A stretch of 64,000 nucleotides of DNA from Otatea glauca (taxonomy: Eukaryota; Streptophyta; Magnoliopsida; Poales; Poaceae). The position numbers and the translations under genes are program-made. The DNA lies in the NCBI GenBank assembly GCA_036346275.1, contig CM070727.1, positions 7,307,760 through 7,371,759 on the forward strand, given 5' to 3'. Positions 32,771 to 45,980 of the stretch are shown here, in pieces (position 1 is the first letter of the stretch; each line of letters starts with the position of its first letter). The notes under the pieces were generated by a model that was not told the origin of the DNA, made no database searches, and saw nothing but the letters and a program-made list of their open reading frames with translations.

Positions 32771-32775
32771 TATTC

Positions 32776-35095
32776 TCAGCTGCAGCAGCCGCCGGCTTGA
32801 GAGGACTGCCTGCCCTTTGAAGGACCTGGGGCTACATCATCTCCAGGTTTGATACCAGGAATCTGCAAGAAACAAAGTAGGAAACTAAGCTGGAAAGTTC
32901 ATGGTAGTAGAATTCTTTAACCAAACGACGAAACCAATGAGAAGAATCTGCAGAATGGAATCCATGTGAGAACAAGTAATATGCAACTGACCTCGTTCAT
33001 ATCAAAAGCACCGTCCTGAATTTTCCTGTATATCGCTGATGCAGTTTGAATGAACGCCTACATGAAAAGCCCATGTTAGAAAAGCCATTCACTGATCAGC
33101 GTTTATGTGCACCATTGCTGCAATCAAGAGAAAAAAAAGGGTCTTGAGTTACCTCCTCCACATTCTGTGCGGTTCTTGCAGAAGCTTCCATGAAGATAAG
33201 GCCATTCTCTCTAGCAAACTGTTCACCTTCTTCAGTGCTCACAGTTCGTTTGCGAGCTAAGTCGGATTTGTTCCCAACCAGCGTAATAGTCATGTTGGTA
33301 TTCTCTTGTTGCTTCACTTCTTCTAGCCAGCTTGTGAGATGATTGAAGGTCTCTCTCCTGTTCATCACAAAGATCAGAGAAAATGGTCAGTATTTGCTAA
33401 AAGACTAAAAGAAGAGCAATTTAATATGATTCGTAAATTGCGAGGTGGATGATTACCTGGAAATGTCATAAACCAGAAGAGCACCAGCAGCACCTCTGTA
33501 GTAGGATCGGGTGATCGACCTGAAACATTCCTGACCTGCCTGCAGTTTAACAGAAAGTAAAAAATTAGAAACCATCTCAGCAGTACACGAAACCAACGAG
33601 CAAACGAACGACCATACAAGCTCCAGACTTGTATTAGTGTCGTTCTAATTATTGCTTTAGTGAAAATATAAACTTCTGTCCAGTGACCATACATATACAA
33701 AAACATTACTGCAACTAGGCACAGGATAAAAATTTGGGAAATGCAAGGCAAGCAACCCATATGAGTGAGAATAATCTACTCCAAAATTGTATCTGACTAA
33801 TATAAGAAGCGTTAGTGTTGTCTAAAAGTTCAGAGCACAAAACCTACCGTGTCCCAAATCTGTAACTTTATTTGCTTGTTGTCGATCGGAACCATCCTAA
33901 CTCCAAACTCGGCACCAATAGTCAAGTCATGCACAGGATGGAACCGGTTGTCAGTAAACTGCAACAGAAGACATGACTTTCCAACACCTGGGAAAGTTTG
34001 TAATATGGTTAGCAGTCACAAACAAATGGCAGTGGTTTTACTAATTCATGAAAAAGAAAATAATTAAGAATGTTGGCATCGAATGGAAAAATAAATCACA
34101 CTGTAATCATAAAAACTTTGAATCAATGCAAAAAAGACAGCTACTAAGAACTTTTGTGCTTGTAGCAACAAATTATGAACAATTCAACATCATGCAAAGA
34201 ACAAACCGCACTAACTAGCTAGATCATATGGTGAGAGAACAAAAAAGACGGTAAAATTTCCAAACCAATCCCTCTCATTAAATGATGGCAATTAAACTAT
34301 TGGAACATTCTCGAATCGGCGAAAATCTAAAATCTCCTATGAATCCTGTAAAACATGGAGCTCGATGACTAGGCGATGCCAACTGTTTCAAGCTAAATTA
34401 TTTCTGAAGAGGATTCTACATGTTTATTCCACTCATCATCAACAGTAGATTCATAGCCTTATGAAATAAAAGCTCTCATGCTCATGGCCACTCATCATCT
34501 ACATGTTACAATTGCATGATATGTTAAAATTCATGGCTACTCTTTATTCTTTAAACATGGAGCAGCCTAACACTGCGTTGCTACAAGAACATATCATGCA
34601 TGCCACTGAAAGGTAAAATCCTCAAAAAGGTCACCAAATTTTTTTTTATTTAAGCGTATAGAAAATAGAATTTCTGGACCTAATTAAGCAAGAAGGGTGA
34701 GAGCTGCCATGCATGCAGTCGCAAGCGAGAGATGGTACAAATTAAGCCAGAAACTGATTAATGAACTAAACGTATAGCTGCTACATAAATAACTAACAAT
34801 CAAGGTGTAGCACGGCCGTCGCGATCCGCGCGCACGCCGCCGTAAAACGGGACGAGGATGTATGATGCACGCCGGCGCGCCTTGCCTACATCCTCTACAG
34901 ATTCCCTAATTAGCATTGCTCGTATGGTTTTGACTCAATAAGCTAGCCGCAAACTCAGCGCGGCCGAACCAACCTTATCGAGTCGGATCAAGAGTTTGGA
35001 CGGAAGCAAAGAGGAAAAGCACGCGGTCGGATCAAGAAACCCCACCGACCTGTGTCGCCGACGATGATGTACTTGAACAGGTAGGCGTACGACAT
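32776..35095 (-). CDS. RABB1: RABB1 (Rab2-type) small GTPase
   Basis: Six exons on the minus strand: 35050-35095, 33848-33987, 33457-33539, 33153-33357, 32992-33057 and 32776-32862. All have GT-AG borders and consistent phases, giving 208 aa. The start MSYAYLFKYIIVGDTGVGKS carries the P-loop (13-20). WDTAGQE begins at about 60, NKSD is at 119-122 and the SAR motif at 149-151. The C-terminus GGCCS provides a two-cysteine geranylgeranylation site. Rab2/RABB proteins regulate traffic between ER and Golgi and are membrane-bound in the GTP form. The length and every G-box match the family, with no defects seen. Intron 1 is about 1.06 kb and AT-rich. The leader upstream of 35095 is GC-rich and CT-rich, as in many grass promoters. 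Confidence 0.95.
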
Positions 35096-35520
35096 CGCTT
35101 CCCAATCCGAGCCCGCCCGCACTCTCTTCCCGGTCTAGATTGACGGGCTAAAATTCTCGCAGCTCCGGATCGGGGAGAAGAACTTCGGTGCGAGGTACGC
35201 GCGAAGTTTGACAGGTGGGGGTAGCTGCCAACGCCGTCGCAGGGAGGTGCCGAGGAGGGAGCTCCAGTCGTGGCGCCGGGTGCGCGGGCTTCGCTTGTCA
35301 GGGAGGTGCGCGCTCTAGGACTCGGCAAAGCAACGAAGGTATATAACAACTAAGTTAAAGGGTAAATAGGGCAAAAGAATCTTAAACAATACACAGCTGA
35401 GGTCCGATTCGATACCTGGTAGGCAGTTCCTGATTACCCTATATTCGATCGGTTCCTATTCCAACTCGATCGATCCCAGGCAGGCCAGTAGCGCTCAACC
35501 GCAGGGCTCGTCTTTGACAC

Positions 35521-36366
35521 GTTTTTTTTTTTTGAAAGATTGACGAGAGCTCTGTCTTTTATTCAAGAGAGGGTGTGAAAACAACAATTCAGGAATTTGA
35601 AACAGAGTTAGAGAGCAAAATTTGTTAACCCAACAACCGCGCCAGGTACGAAGGACTAAAACACGAAATGGTTATTTATGCAGCAGGCGTTGAACCAAGT
35701 TGCATCGCCATCCTTCGGTTGTTGACGTCTTGCATAATGAAGCTGAAAACCACATGCAGTGGCTGATAGTGAGAGCTGAAGATTCTTGCGTTCCTTTCTT
35801 TCCAAATATTCCAGAGCGTGTAGATGACAATTCCGTCAACGTGCTTACGCGAGCGTCCGAGCATTTGACGTCGCACTAACTCCCACTATTGAGAGGCATT
35901 GATGGTCGTCTGCGGGATGGAGGGGTGATATTCTAGGGAGCGGAGAACCCTCCTCCCAATCTGCCTTGAGAATGGGCAATGGAGCAACAGGTGCGTAGCT
36001 GTTTCCGGTTGAGAGCCACACAGAGGGCAGTAGACGTTATTAGGCCAACCTCTGACTGCCAGCCTATCTGCAGCGAGAATTCTGTCTTGTATAAAGAGTC
36101 ACGTGAAAATTTTCATTTGTTCTCCGCAGCAGCGCCCCAAATGATCCGGTAATTGTGATCTGGCACAGACCCATGAAAGAGCACCCTATATGCAGACCCT
36201 GCTGAGTATTGCCCATTTGTCATCCATTTCCAGACAATGTCATCTGGAGTGTTCTTTGACATGGTTGACTCTTGATTGTTTGTTGAGATATAATCGGACT
36301 CTTGCCTTCGATGATCGCATTTCGAAACTAACCTTAAGAGATTTTGTGCATAAATATAGCACCGCA
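35521..36366 (-). mobile_element. LINE (L1-type) 3' fragment
   Basis: On the minus strand the end of a non-LTR retrotransposon can be read. A zf-RVT-like region has DDIVWKWMTNGQYSAGSAYR (36200-36260), NNVYCPLCGSQPETATHLLL (about 35990-36045) and IIYTLWNIWKERNARIF-type sequence (VIYTLWNIWKERNARIFSSH, about 35775-35835). The minus strand then ends in an A-run (plus T-run 35522-35533). The reverse-transcriptase and endonuclease domains are missing, so the copy is 5'-truncated or cut by the adjoining CACTA element. At least one frame break occurs near 36115 and stops are present, so it is dead. Confidence 0.8.
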
Positions 36367-36384
36367 CACTGCCTTGAAAAAGGC

Positions 36385-36800
36385 CATCAGTGGCGGTTCA
36401 TAACTGCCATCAGTGGCGGTTTTTGAACCGCCACAGATTTAGTGTCAGTGATAATCGAGGATTATCAGTGGCGGTTCTAGAACCGCCACATATAACACTA
36501 TTTGTGGCGGTTTTTGGCTAGAACAACCACCGATATTTGGGTATCAGTGGCGGTTCGAGCCAAAAACCGCCACTAATAGTCGTATTATCAGTGGCGGTTT
36601 TTGGGATAGAACCGCTACTGATATTTGAATATCAGTAGCGGTTCTAGCCCAAAAACCGCCACTGATAATACGACTATTAGTGGCGGTTTTTGGCTAGAAC
36701 TGCCACTGATAGGACTAGTATCAGTGGCGGTTTTTGGATAGAACCGTCACTGATATTAAGTCAGTAGCGGTTTTGGGCAAAAATCGCCGCTGATAATCCC
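36385..36800. repeat. Left subterminal palindromic repeats of the CACTA element
   Basis: About a dozen units of RTCAGTGGCGGTTTTTGG type alternate with the reverse form CCAAAAACCGCCACTGAT, spaced about 30-40 bases. Pairs of opposed units make hairpins. Such arrays are the binding sites of TNPA-type proteins in En/Spm elements. Confidence 0.9.
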
Positions 36801-37359
36801 ACACACGAAAATAAAAAACTGGCATTTGTGGCTAGCCTCAGGCAGCGCTAGCCATGCCTCTCCAAAACAACTTCATTCAAGAACAACTAGGGAAGGCATA
36901 CCATAGCACTAAAACATGAGTACACTAAAGTCATTGGACAGCCACTTACACTGTTTGTTTCAGCACCAGGATCAAGCAGGCCGACACCATTTGCACTTAC
37001 TTGGAAAACTAGTTCAAATGTATCAAAGATGATAAGCATTAAAACACAGGAGCTGACTTGTAAAAAGCATATAGCCAAAAGGTATAACAAGAGTAGTAAA
37101 TACCTGCTAACAACAATAGCAATATACTATTTGCTTTCATATGAAATCTGGATACAATACTGAACTCTACCTCCCAATTTTGAATAAAACTGTAGTTAAA
37201 GGTCAGAGCATTATTTAGACTAGCACAACCACTGACAAAAGAAGTGGCATTGACAAAAGAAGGGGTTCCCATTTGAAAGCAACAAAGAGTTATTTACACT
37301 TCGTAATGAAACAGAATTGAAGTAACAAAAGCCTAAACTAGTGGAGGTAAACTAGAAGC

Positions 37360-40300
37360 CTACGGGTCTTCGGAGGTTGGAGACACGTGATGTGAGAGAA
37401 GAGTATGGATGACTGGATCGTTGTTGTCTTCGTCATAAAACTCGCCCTTTTTGTTGATTACTTCTTTCATGATGAAGTAGGCGAGCTGACCCTGAATGGT
37501 TTGGATTTCAGAAGGAAGCAGTCCTAACGTAGACAACTTGAGGCGCTATAAGTATAAAAAACATAATTAAGAGAGTATATAGAAATTGAGTGGTGTGAAT
37601 CAATGTGTCATGTCAGCGTGACTGACCTCTACGTCATTGTCTTTTATTGTGCATGATAAGATTTCGCGCATGTACTGGCACACGAAGTATCCACATAAAT
37701 TTGTTCCTAGCGGCTGCTTGTGACACTGCAAAAATCGAATGAACTAAGATGTCGTCGAAGGAGCTATTTACTATGAAATACGATATTAGAATATTCCTTG
37801 CGTGTGTACCGAAAACTTAGTACGGATTGTAAGGGATTTGTGGTATGGGCGGTATCTCGAGCTCTTCTGACAATATCTTTTGAACACCTCATTTATTAGA
37901 TGTGTCATCACTTCAAAGTCTTTTTTAGGTTTATCCAGTGGATCCATGATCAGCATCTTGCTCTTTTCTGGATGAATTATTACGAGAATCCAGTGAAAAC
38001 TACATACACATGCATGATGCCATAGTCATTAGTCTTTACATCAGAGTAGATAATGAAATAAACGAGTAATTTAACTAGCTAGTGAGGAACTTACTTAAAA
38101 TGGTATGGTAAAAGTATAAACTCCTTGTCTTGTAGTTTAATCAAAACTTTATATACGTACTCCTCGACCTCCTTTGGTACTCTTTTGATTTCAGATTGGC
38201 AAACCGTTCTCGGGTCGAGGAATCCCACTGGCCCCTTGGTTCTTCGTAATTCAATCATCTCGTATCTATATAACGGAATAGTTAGTCATGACATTTATCG
38301 GTATTACGTGAATGTAGGCCAAGATTGATATATTAGACACTTACAGTGACCAGCATCTCAAAAAAGACATGTCGAGGGCGTCGTGATAGAACAAGTTGTG
38401 CAAGTTATCGAATTCTATTAAGAAGTAGCCATGGCCCTCATGGTGAAAATGTTCCTCACGGAAAATTGCAGTGATCATCTTCGGGAGTACGTCTTGGTTG
38501 GATCGATCCATGTACCATACATGTAATCACTGCATCATGGGTGTTAGACTTTTTAACTTCGAAGCGGTGACTAAAGGCTTCCCTACCTCGAATTTCAATC
38601 TTTGTTGATTATCTTGGTCATCAAACTTCGCCTTGCCCTTACTTTTTTGTCGCACGACATCATACTCGGTCTGGCTTCACCGATCCGCCGTCGGCTTGTC
38701 TAATGTGCCAATTTTTGGGATCAGGGGTTCTAGGTTTGTCCTTTGAAGTACCAGGTGTTATAGGTTTCTGCTTTGGAGTACTAACAGTGGCCACCTTTAT
38801 GGGGTCCTCAATGGATTTGTTTTCTACCTCATCTTGCTTCTGCACCGTTTCACTCTCATGTGCTGGTGATGGATGCGAGGATCGTACTGCAGGAGAGGCT
38901 GGCACTGCATGGTCCAAGACGATGTCACGCTTGCGCCACTGGATGAATGAGTGGACGGCACTTCCTAGAGTTGTTATCTCATCATTGGCGGGTTTTTCTA
39001 GCCCGATCTCAGCAAACTGTGCAAGTACCGTGTCCACCTGGACCTTTGCATAACTTGGCGCTATCGGGTATTGTGCAGACACCCCTTCTTAGCACGGATA
39101 AACTACCCGTAGCGGCACTGTACAAATATGTTCATCACGCACGTTGAGTCGACAGGTGTGGGGTCCCGTATGTCGTCCACGGGATAATGGTTGTTGTCCG
39201 CTTCGCCAATGGCGTGGGACGACGCTAATCGCCGCGACGACACTGCATTTGGAGAGAACGTTGTGAGCTTGCGACTGGCTCAAGGCTTGTTGTACTTGTC
39301 GTTCAACTTGTTCTTCAATGGTGCCTTGTATTTCTCGCAGAACCCTTTCCTTCATCATTTCCATTTCCATTTCCATTTCATGCTCAGCCCGCTCTTCTTT
39401 AGCTCTCTTCCGACTCCTATAAGAGTCTCCGTGCTCAGGGAATCCAATCTTCCATGGAACCTTGACCCCGACGCCTCGTGTTCGACCGGGGTGCTCTTTG
39501 TTTCCTAGGGCCGCTGTTAGCTCGTCTTTCTCCCTATCTGGGTGAAAAGATCCTTGGGAGGACTGGGCGTAAAAATCATGAACTCTTTGCGTCATTGCTT
39601 CATCTTCGCTGCTCTTGAATGATAAACCCCCAGTAGACAACATATCTGCCCTCGCTAGCACGTAGTGCTTCACTCGGTCTGGTAGTCCGATCAAGGGACT
39701 TGTGCCAGCCAATTGGACCGCTTCTAATTCCTGCCTCTCCCATTGAGCAATTTTACCCGCGTACCCACTCGTGCCAAGTCTGTGGGGGTGAGTATTACTT
39801 CTTGCGATGCTAATGTGGTCCTCATTGGACTTCCTTGCCGCTTCGGATTGCTTCATCGCCACAAACTCATCCCAATATGGCTCTAATCTTGGGTACTCTC
39901 CGATGGCTGACCGGTTTTGCTTCACATAATTTGTGTTCAGCCTCGCCTTGAAGTTTCTCCACGCCGCATCCATGGTCATCAATGCGTCGCGACGCACGAG
40001 ATCTTCGGCTCCTTCGGAGAATTCGAAGGTTTCTTTGAGCTCTGTCCACAGATCCTCTTTGGTGGCTCGGGGCACTTTATGCCAGTCCGAATAGGTGATT
40101 GGCACTTTATCCCTTACGATGTACCCGCATGTTGACTGTATTTTGTCACGATTTTCTCGGTGCAACAGGGCCCCAGATATCTAAGACCTCCGAGATGGTG
40201 TACCGGCCTTCAGGCTTCTTAGTTTTCCCTCGTCCTCAGCGTCTTGCAACAGGAGCATCATCTGTAACAGCGGTGGAGGCCTCGGCACCTTCGGTAGTTG

Positions 40301-40361
40301 GGTGGAGGTTAAGGTACCTGCTCGGGCTCTCCTCCACTATAGGCTCGGTTTCGGGCTCCAT
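37360..40361 (-). pseudogene. CACTA second gene: plant transposase domain fused to a Ulp1-type protease, interrupted
   Basis: Read on the minus strand from an ATG at 40361 (MEPETEPIVEESPSSRYLNL). A Transposase_24/TNP1-like region follows (YSDWHKVPRATKEDLWTEL at about 40080; DAAWRNFKARLNTNYVKQ at about 39960), then a Glu/Met-rich coiled coil (39300-39400) and a Ser/Pro/Lys linker (38660-38900). The C-terminal C48 cysteine-protease domain spans several exons (38090-38520, 37805-38000, 37640-37730, 37360-37560). The predicted catalytic His (FHWILVII, about 37993), Asp (MDPLDK, about 37943), Gln (KQPLGTNL) and Cys (LCGYFVC, about 37694) are all encoded. Defects: an in-frame TGA and a frameshift between 40235 and 40165, and a TAA at about 39089. 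As drawn, the full protein cannot be made. Confidence 0.8.
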
Positions 40362-40379
40362 TAGAACTACAGTTCAACC

Positions 40380-42246
40380 CGAAACATAATTTTCGTCAAT
40401 TATTACAGAATCATCTCATGGAATTTCAAAGTACAGATGTATTGTCCTGTGTGTAATATTGTGTGGTGCTAAGATAAAAATGATTTTGCGTAAAAACCCG
40501 CCACTAATACATATATTAACAATTCTCAAAAGTACTCACTGAGGAATAGCAGGCCGTCGGAATGTTGAATAAAGTGCGATAATAAGAGCAAGAGTTTACT
40601 GACTATTCCATATAACAATATGATTAAAAGTGCATAATCCAATGATTGCCGAAATGACATAAATAGCAAGATCTAGCATAAAAGCAAGATTATGTCATTC
40701 ACACAATGAATCATGTCTTACACCACCAAAAGAATGAAAATGGTATTGAATTGTATTGCTCTCAGATTAGGGTCTAATTGAAGATCTTAAACCTTCAATT
40801 CTTAATCACAAATAGGCTAACAATTTATTCAGTGAATAAGGCATTGAATCCTTACCACCTTAACATGCACAATAAAGAATTGTTAACAATTTCAACAAAT
40901 ATACCCAGATCAGCAAGAGTTAACTTGTCGACGGAATACACTAGCTATGTTCTGATTAACAGATAAATAACAAGACTACTGAAAGAATCAATACTCTACA
41001 GATCAAACTAGTTATCTGTTCTACTGAACACAGGAGTGACAAAGATACAGACAGAAGCAAGTAGATTAACAACAAGAATGAATCTTGATCGTCTACCAAG
41101 CGTTGAATAGAACAATACTTTCTAGCATGTGAGTCTACCGGTTGAAGGCCTAGTTCACAAAAATAAATGTTCTTATCATATAAAAACCCATTATCATCAC
41201 AGAGCAATTAAAAAGGCAGCAGAATCCGAGAACAATTCTCAGAAGTACTCACTGAGGCCAAGGTAGTGCTTATTAGTAACTACAACATAAGAATGAGAGA
41301 GCAATCTGGATATATACTCAACAAAACATATCCATGCAATCAATAGCCAACAATCCAATATTAGTGGTTAAAAAGCAAGGCGGAGTTTCCATGACACAAA
41401 CATAAAAGGTACAAAATGACACAAACATTAGTGCTTACCGTCGCACTAGATGTTCCTTCTATTCTTCAATTGGTGTAGGAAAAAATTCCATGATCATATT
41501 ACCTAGAATCTACTTTGAGTCCTGTTTCCAATAAAACAACGCTCAACAGGAACCCACTAATTGTGCATGAAGGTAATGAGATGGGAACATGCTCCACTAA
41601 TTGTGTGCATCATGAGAATCAAGTGGGAACCCACCAATTGTGTAGCATGACAATCCAACGGGAATTCACCTAATTGTGCTTAATTGAGATTAATTGAGAT
41701 GGAACATTGCACACGGCATTACTCCCACAAGTCTGTAAGAAGAGACTCCCCAAATCACTCGCCCAATTTACATTTAGAGAGGTGGCAATTAGGTACAGAG
41801 GCGAGCAAGCGCCAATAGTCGGCGAAATATATGTCTATCGCGATCGCGCATGCCAGATTTCACATGAGAAGGAGACTAAAAGGAAGGGAAGGAGCATGCA
41901 CTTGCGATGGAGTAGTTGTGCTCGAGCGAGCCGAAGAGGAAGCTGTCGGCTGGCGGACCTTGTTGCGGAAGGCCTCGGCGGGTGGCGGAAGCGGCGTCGC
42001 CGTCGGTCTCGAGGTCTGTGTTGAGCGTGGCAGGTCGGGTGGGCGTCGAGCGCGGCGCGGGCGTCGGGGCGGCGACCGTGGCGGCGTCGTCGGGAGGGCG
42101 GCGTCGTCGGGACAGCGTCGGCGTGGAAGCGTCGGGCGGCGGCCGTGGCGTCGTCGTCGGGGGCGGCGGGAGTTTAGGGCGCGTCAGAAGCGGCGGGAGT
42201 TTAGGGTTTGGGCACTAGTTGAGAAGAGCGACTGTATCCATTTTAT
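40380..42246 (-). other. Upstream region and probable 5' introns/leader of the CACTA second gene
   Basis: AT-rich sequence (40380-41700), then a GC-rich block (41900-42215) whose minus strand is Pro/Thr/Ala-rich without a clear start. The block ends next to a TATA-like ATTTTATATATGG (42238-42250). The arrangement fits a leader exon plus a long 5' intron for the gene at 40361. No separate gene seen. Confidence 0.45.
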
Positions 42247-42256
42247 ATATGGAGCA

Positions 42257-42470
42257 TATTATCAGTGGCGGTTCTTCACAAGAACCGCCACTGATACACT
42301 TATCTGTGGCGGTTCGTATAAAAAACCGCCACTAATACATATATTTTCTGTGGCGGTTCTTTATACGAACCGCCACAGATAAGTGTATCAGTGGAGGTTC
42401 TAGTGAAGAACCGCCACAGATAACTGTATCAGTGGCGGTTCTTGTGAAGAACCGCCATTGATATAATTAT
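42257..42470. repeat. Internal cluster of CACTA subterminal-type repeats
   Basis: Six to seven units of the same ATCAGTGGCGGTTCTT / AAGAACCGCCACTGAT palindromes found at the element ends occur here, between the two genes. No CACTA terminus (CACTR...) is visible on either side. Confidence 0.9.
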
Positions 42471-42705
42471 CCTATTAAATTAATTACCATACATAATCCT
42501 AATATAGTAATATACCCTACAAAATACTAATGCATTAATGACCTTATATAATCCTAATATATTATTGTCCTTATATAATCCTAATAAATATTATTATATT
42601 AATGACCCACATTTCCATTACTCCACACAAATGCATAACACAACATTTCCATTACTTCATACAGATGCATATTGTTTACATCACATTGCCATTACTCGTA
42701 TATAG

Positions 42706-45700
42706 CTAATTATTTTCTTTCACAATTTGCCCTTCTTCTTGATCGTCGCGATGATAGGTAGCTTCCTGAGTGGTTTCTTCCTCGAGCCTGATGTTGCCAT
42801 CTACGAAAGGAGGCAACTCATCAAACTGGTCGTACTCATCCTCATCCACGACATTCTCAATTTCGACGATCCTTCTTTTTCCCTGAAGAACTACATGGCG
42901 CTTCTTATCTGCCGGGTCGATTACATAGAAGACTTGTGCTACTTGCTTCGCAAGTACGAATGGTTCATCTCAGATCCGACATGTTCGATGTCCACGATGA
43001 GTGAAGCCGCACTTGTCCACCTTGACACCCTTTGGGAGTTGTACCCAACGACACCGAAACATCGGGATCTTAAAAATACAATAGTCGAGCTCCCAAATCT
43101 CTTCTATGAACCCATAGAAGCTACTCTTCTTACTGCCTGTGTTGTCATAGGCATCTATGCGGACACCACTATTTTGGTAAGTGCTTTTGCTATCCTGAGA
43201 TCTCGTGTAAAAGGTATATCCATTTATGTCGTATCCCTGCCATGTCAAGATTGTACCTGATGGCCCTTTTGCCAACCACCTCAACATAACACTCGTTTCT
43301 TTCCCAGTCATATGCTCTTTGAACCAATGATTGAACAAACGGTTATGCTCTTTTGTTACCCAAACCTCTGATCGTCCACGATTTTCCTCTCGTAGCTTAT
43401 CCTTGTGCATGTCCATATACGAGGACACCTCAACTGACTATTGCAAGACTGTGAAATGAGCTTTTTTGAACAATCCATGATCGTAAGAATTTGTTGATTT
43501 CCTTCCAATCGTCCTTTTCCCAGCTAGCCTACCCTCATGGCGAGATACAGGCACTCCTACCGGTTCCACCCTCCATGTAATCCACGCAAAACTCGATAAC
43601 CTCCTCGGTTGCATAACCTTCCACAATGCGACCCTCCGCCGAGATCGATTGCGTACATACTTCTTCAGATACCCATGTACCTTTCGAGCGGTACATCCGA
43701 TGCGAGAATACGGGGCCACATGCATTTATCTCATTCACAAGGTGAACAATGAGATGAACCATTATATCAAAAAATGATGGAGGGAAATACATCTCTAGCT
43801 AGCATAGTGTCTTGAGCACATCATTCTGCAGTTCAGAAAGTCCGATGGGATCGATGACCTTCTGTGAAATCGTGTTGAAGAAGAAACACAACCTCATGAT
43901 TGCCTCTCGGACCTTTTTAGGCAAAATACCTCTAATTGCAATAGGAAGCATTTGTGTCATCATCACATGACAATCATGAGACTTCATACCAGTTAACTTC
44001 AAATCTTTCATCGAGACCATTTTCTTGATGCTTGCGGAGTAATTGGACGGAACTTTAACACTATGCAAGCATTTGCAGAGGTCTGTTCTCTCTTTCTTGG
44101 ATAGAGTGTAGCAAGCTGGGGGAAGGTAAAGTCGCCCTTTCCCGGTGTCTTGAGGATGCAGCTCAGCTCTGATTTTCATATCTTCCAGGGCCCTTCGTGC
44201 CTTCAGTTCGTCCTTAGTTTTGCTAGGAATGTTCAACAAAAGACCAATCAAGCTGTCACATACATTTTTCTCTACGTGCATGACGTCTATGCAGTGTCGA
44301 ACTTCTAAGTCCTTCCAATAGGGCAAGTTCCAAAATATCGATCTCTTCTTCCACGTGGTCTTCTCAGTACGGGACCTCGATTTATTATTACTATCTCCCT
44401 TTCCAAGTACAACATTAATATCCTTAACCATATCATATACCTCTTCCCCACGACGAGGCCTTGGAGCTATACCATCCTCTTTTGTCCCGTCAAATTGTTT
44501 CTTCATATTGCGGTAGGGGTGATTCCTGCGAAGGAACCTACGGTGATGCATGTACACAGTTTTTCTCGAGTTATTGAGCCACACACTAGCGGTTTCATCC
44601 ATGCACTGGGGGCATACTTTGGCCCCTTTTACAGTACGGCCGGATAGGTTACCAAGGGCAGGGAAATCATTGATGGTGCAAAACAACAATGCGCGTAGGA
44701 TGAAGTACTCTCGCTTGTACTCATCCCATACCTGCACACCTTCGTTCCACAGTACTACAAGATCTTCCACCAATGGTTGTAGGTATACATCAATATCATT
44801 GCCAGGTTGTCTCGGCCCTTGGATAAGCAGCGACATCATAATGTACTTTCGTTTCATACACAACCAAGGAGGAAGGTTGTAGATACAGAGAGTCACGGGC
44901 CAAGTGCTATTAATACTAATCATGTTACCGAAAGGATTCATTCCATCCGTACTCAACCCAAACCTTATATTCCTCGGTTCATTCCCAAAGTCCTTCCTAA
45001 AGAGCCTATCGATGGTTCTCCATTGGGCAGAATCAGCAGGGTGTCTCAGCTTTCCATCCTTTTTACGCTCTTCTGAGTGCCATCGCATCAATTAGGCATG
45101 CTTTTTGTTTCCAAATAAACGCTTCAACCGAGGTATTACTGGTAAATACCACACCACTTTAGCGGGAGCTCCTTTCTTCACCACGGTGCCCTCGCTGTCA
45201 TGGCCTTTACGCTTGTATCGCGATGATTTGCACACCGGACATACATGCATGTCTGTATACTCTTTGCGATAGAGTATACAATCGTTTGGACATGCATGTA
45301 TTCTTTCTACTTCCAATCCCAATGGACATACAACCTTCTTAGCTAAATAAGTGGTTATCGGCAATACGTTTCCATCTAGAAGCATGTCCGCTAAGAGATG
45401 TAATAGCGCCGTGAAACTCTTATCGGACCAACCATTGCTTGCCTTCAATTTTAGAAGTGAAAGCACGGTGTGCAACTTTGTGTATTCCTCCTTGCAACCC
45501 GGGAACAAAAGTGTGTCCGAGTCGTTCAACAAACCCTTGAATTGATTAAACTCTCTCTGACTAGTGTAGTTCCCTTCTGCATCGCGCAACATCTGAGCAA
45601 GATTATTATCGTCATCAATGTCCAACCTATCTTCATCAGATCCATAGCCGATGTCAGCTGCCATAATGCCTTCTCCATCATCCAATACGTTATCACCTTC

Positions 45701-45952
45701 ATGTATGTTTTCCTCTTCACCGTGACTTGTCCAACGTGTATAGCCAAGTACAAAACCCCTTCAAATCAAGTGCAAGTGGATGTGCTCTTTGTCTGAAAAT
45801 ATTTTCTCATTCTTGCAATCAATGCATGGACAATGTATGCACTCCGTCTTCCTGTGCAACTTGTTCTCCTCAACGGCTCTTAGAAAAGCAGATACCCCGT
45901 CGATGTAATCTCGGCTGTAACGGTTCACATTGTACATCCATCTCCGGTCCAT
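42706..45952 (-). pseudogene. TNP2-like CACTA transposase, interrupted
   Basis: Minus-strand coding from an ATG at 45952. An N-terminal transposase-associated domain (MDRRWMYNVNRYSRDYIDGV; Cys/His pairs in CIHCPCIDCKN) is followed by the transposase_21/TNP2 domain (GYGSDEDRLDIDDDNNLA at 45650; FGLSTDGMNPFGNMIS at 44950; HCIDVMHVEKNVCDSLIGLL at 44270). DUF4218-like (MKSHDCHVMMTQMLPIAIRG at 43970; MYFPPSFFDIMVHLIVHLV at 43770) and DUF4216-like (FKIPMFRCRWVQLPKGVKVD at 43050) regions come next, with a Glu/Asp-rich end at 42706. In-frame stops occur at about 45762 (TGA), 45092 (TAA), 43799 (TAG) and 42970, with a frame change near 43690. In En/Spm this protein (TNPD) cuts the ends together with TNPA. 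This copy is dead or depends on another element. Confidence 0.88.
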
Positions 45953-45980
45953 CTAAAATTAATTAACATATAAAAATTAA

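Noticed and set aside
42727..43260. 177-codon plus frame inside the CACTA element
   Set aside because: It is the complement of the DUF4216-like end of the minus-strand transposase.
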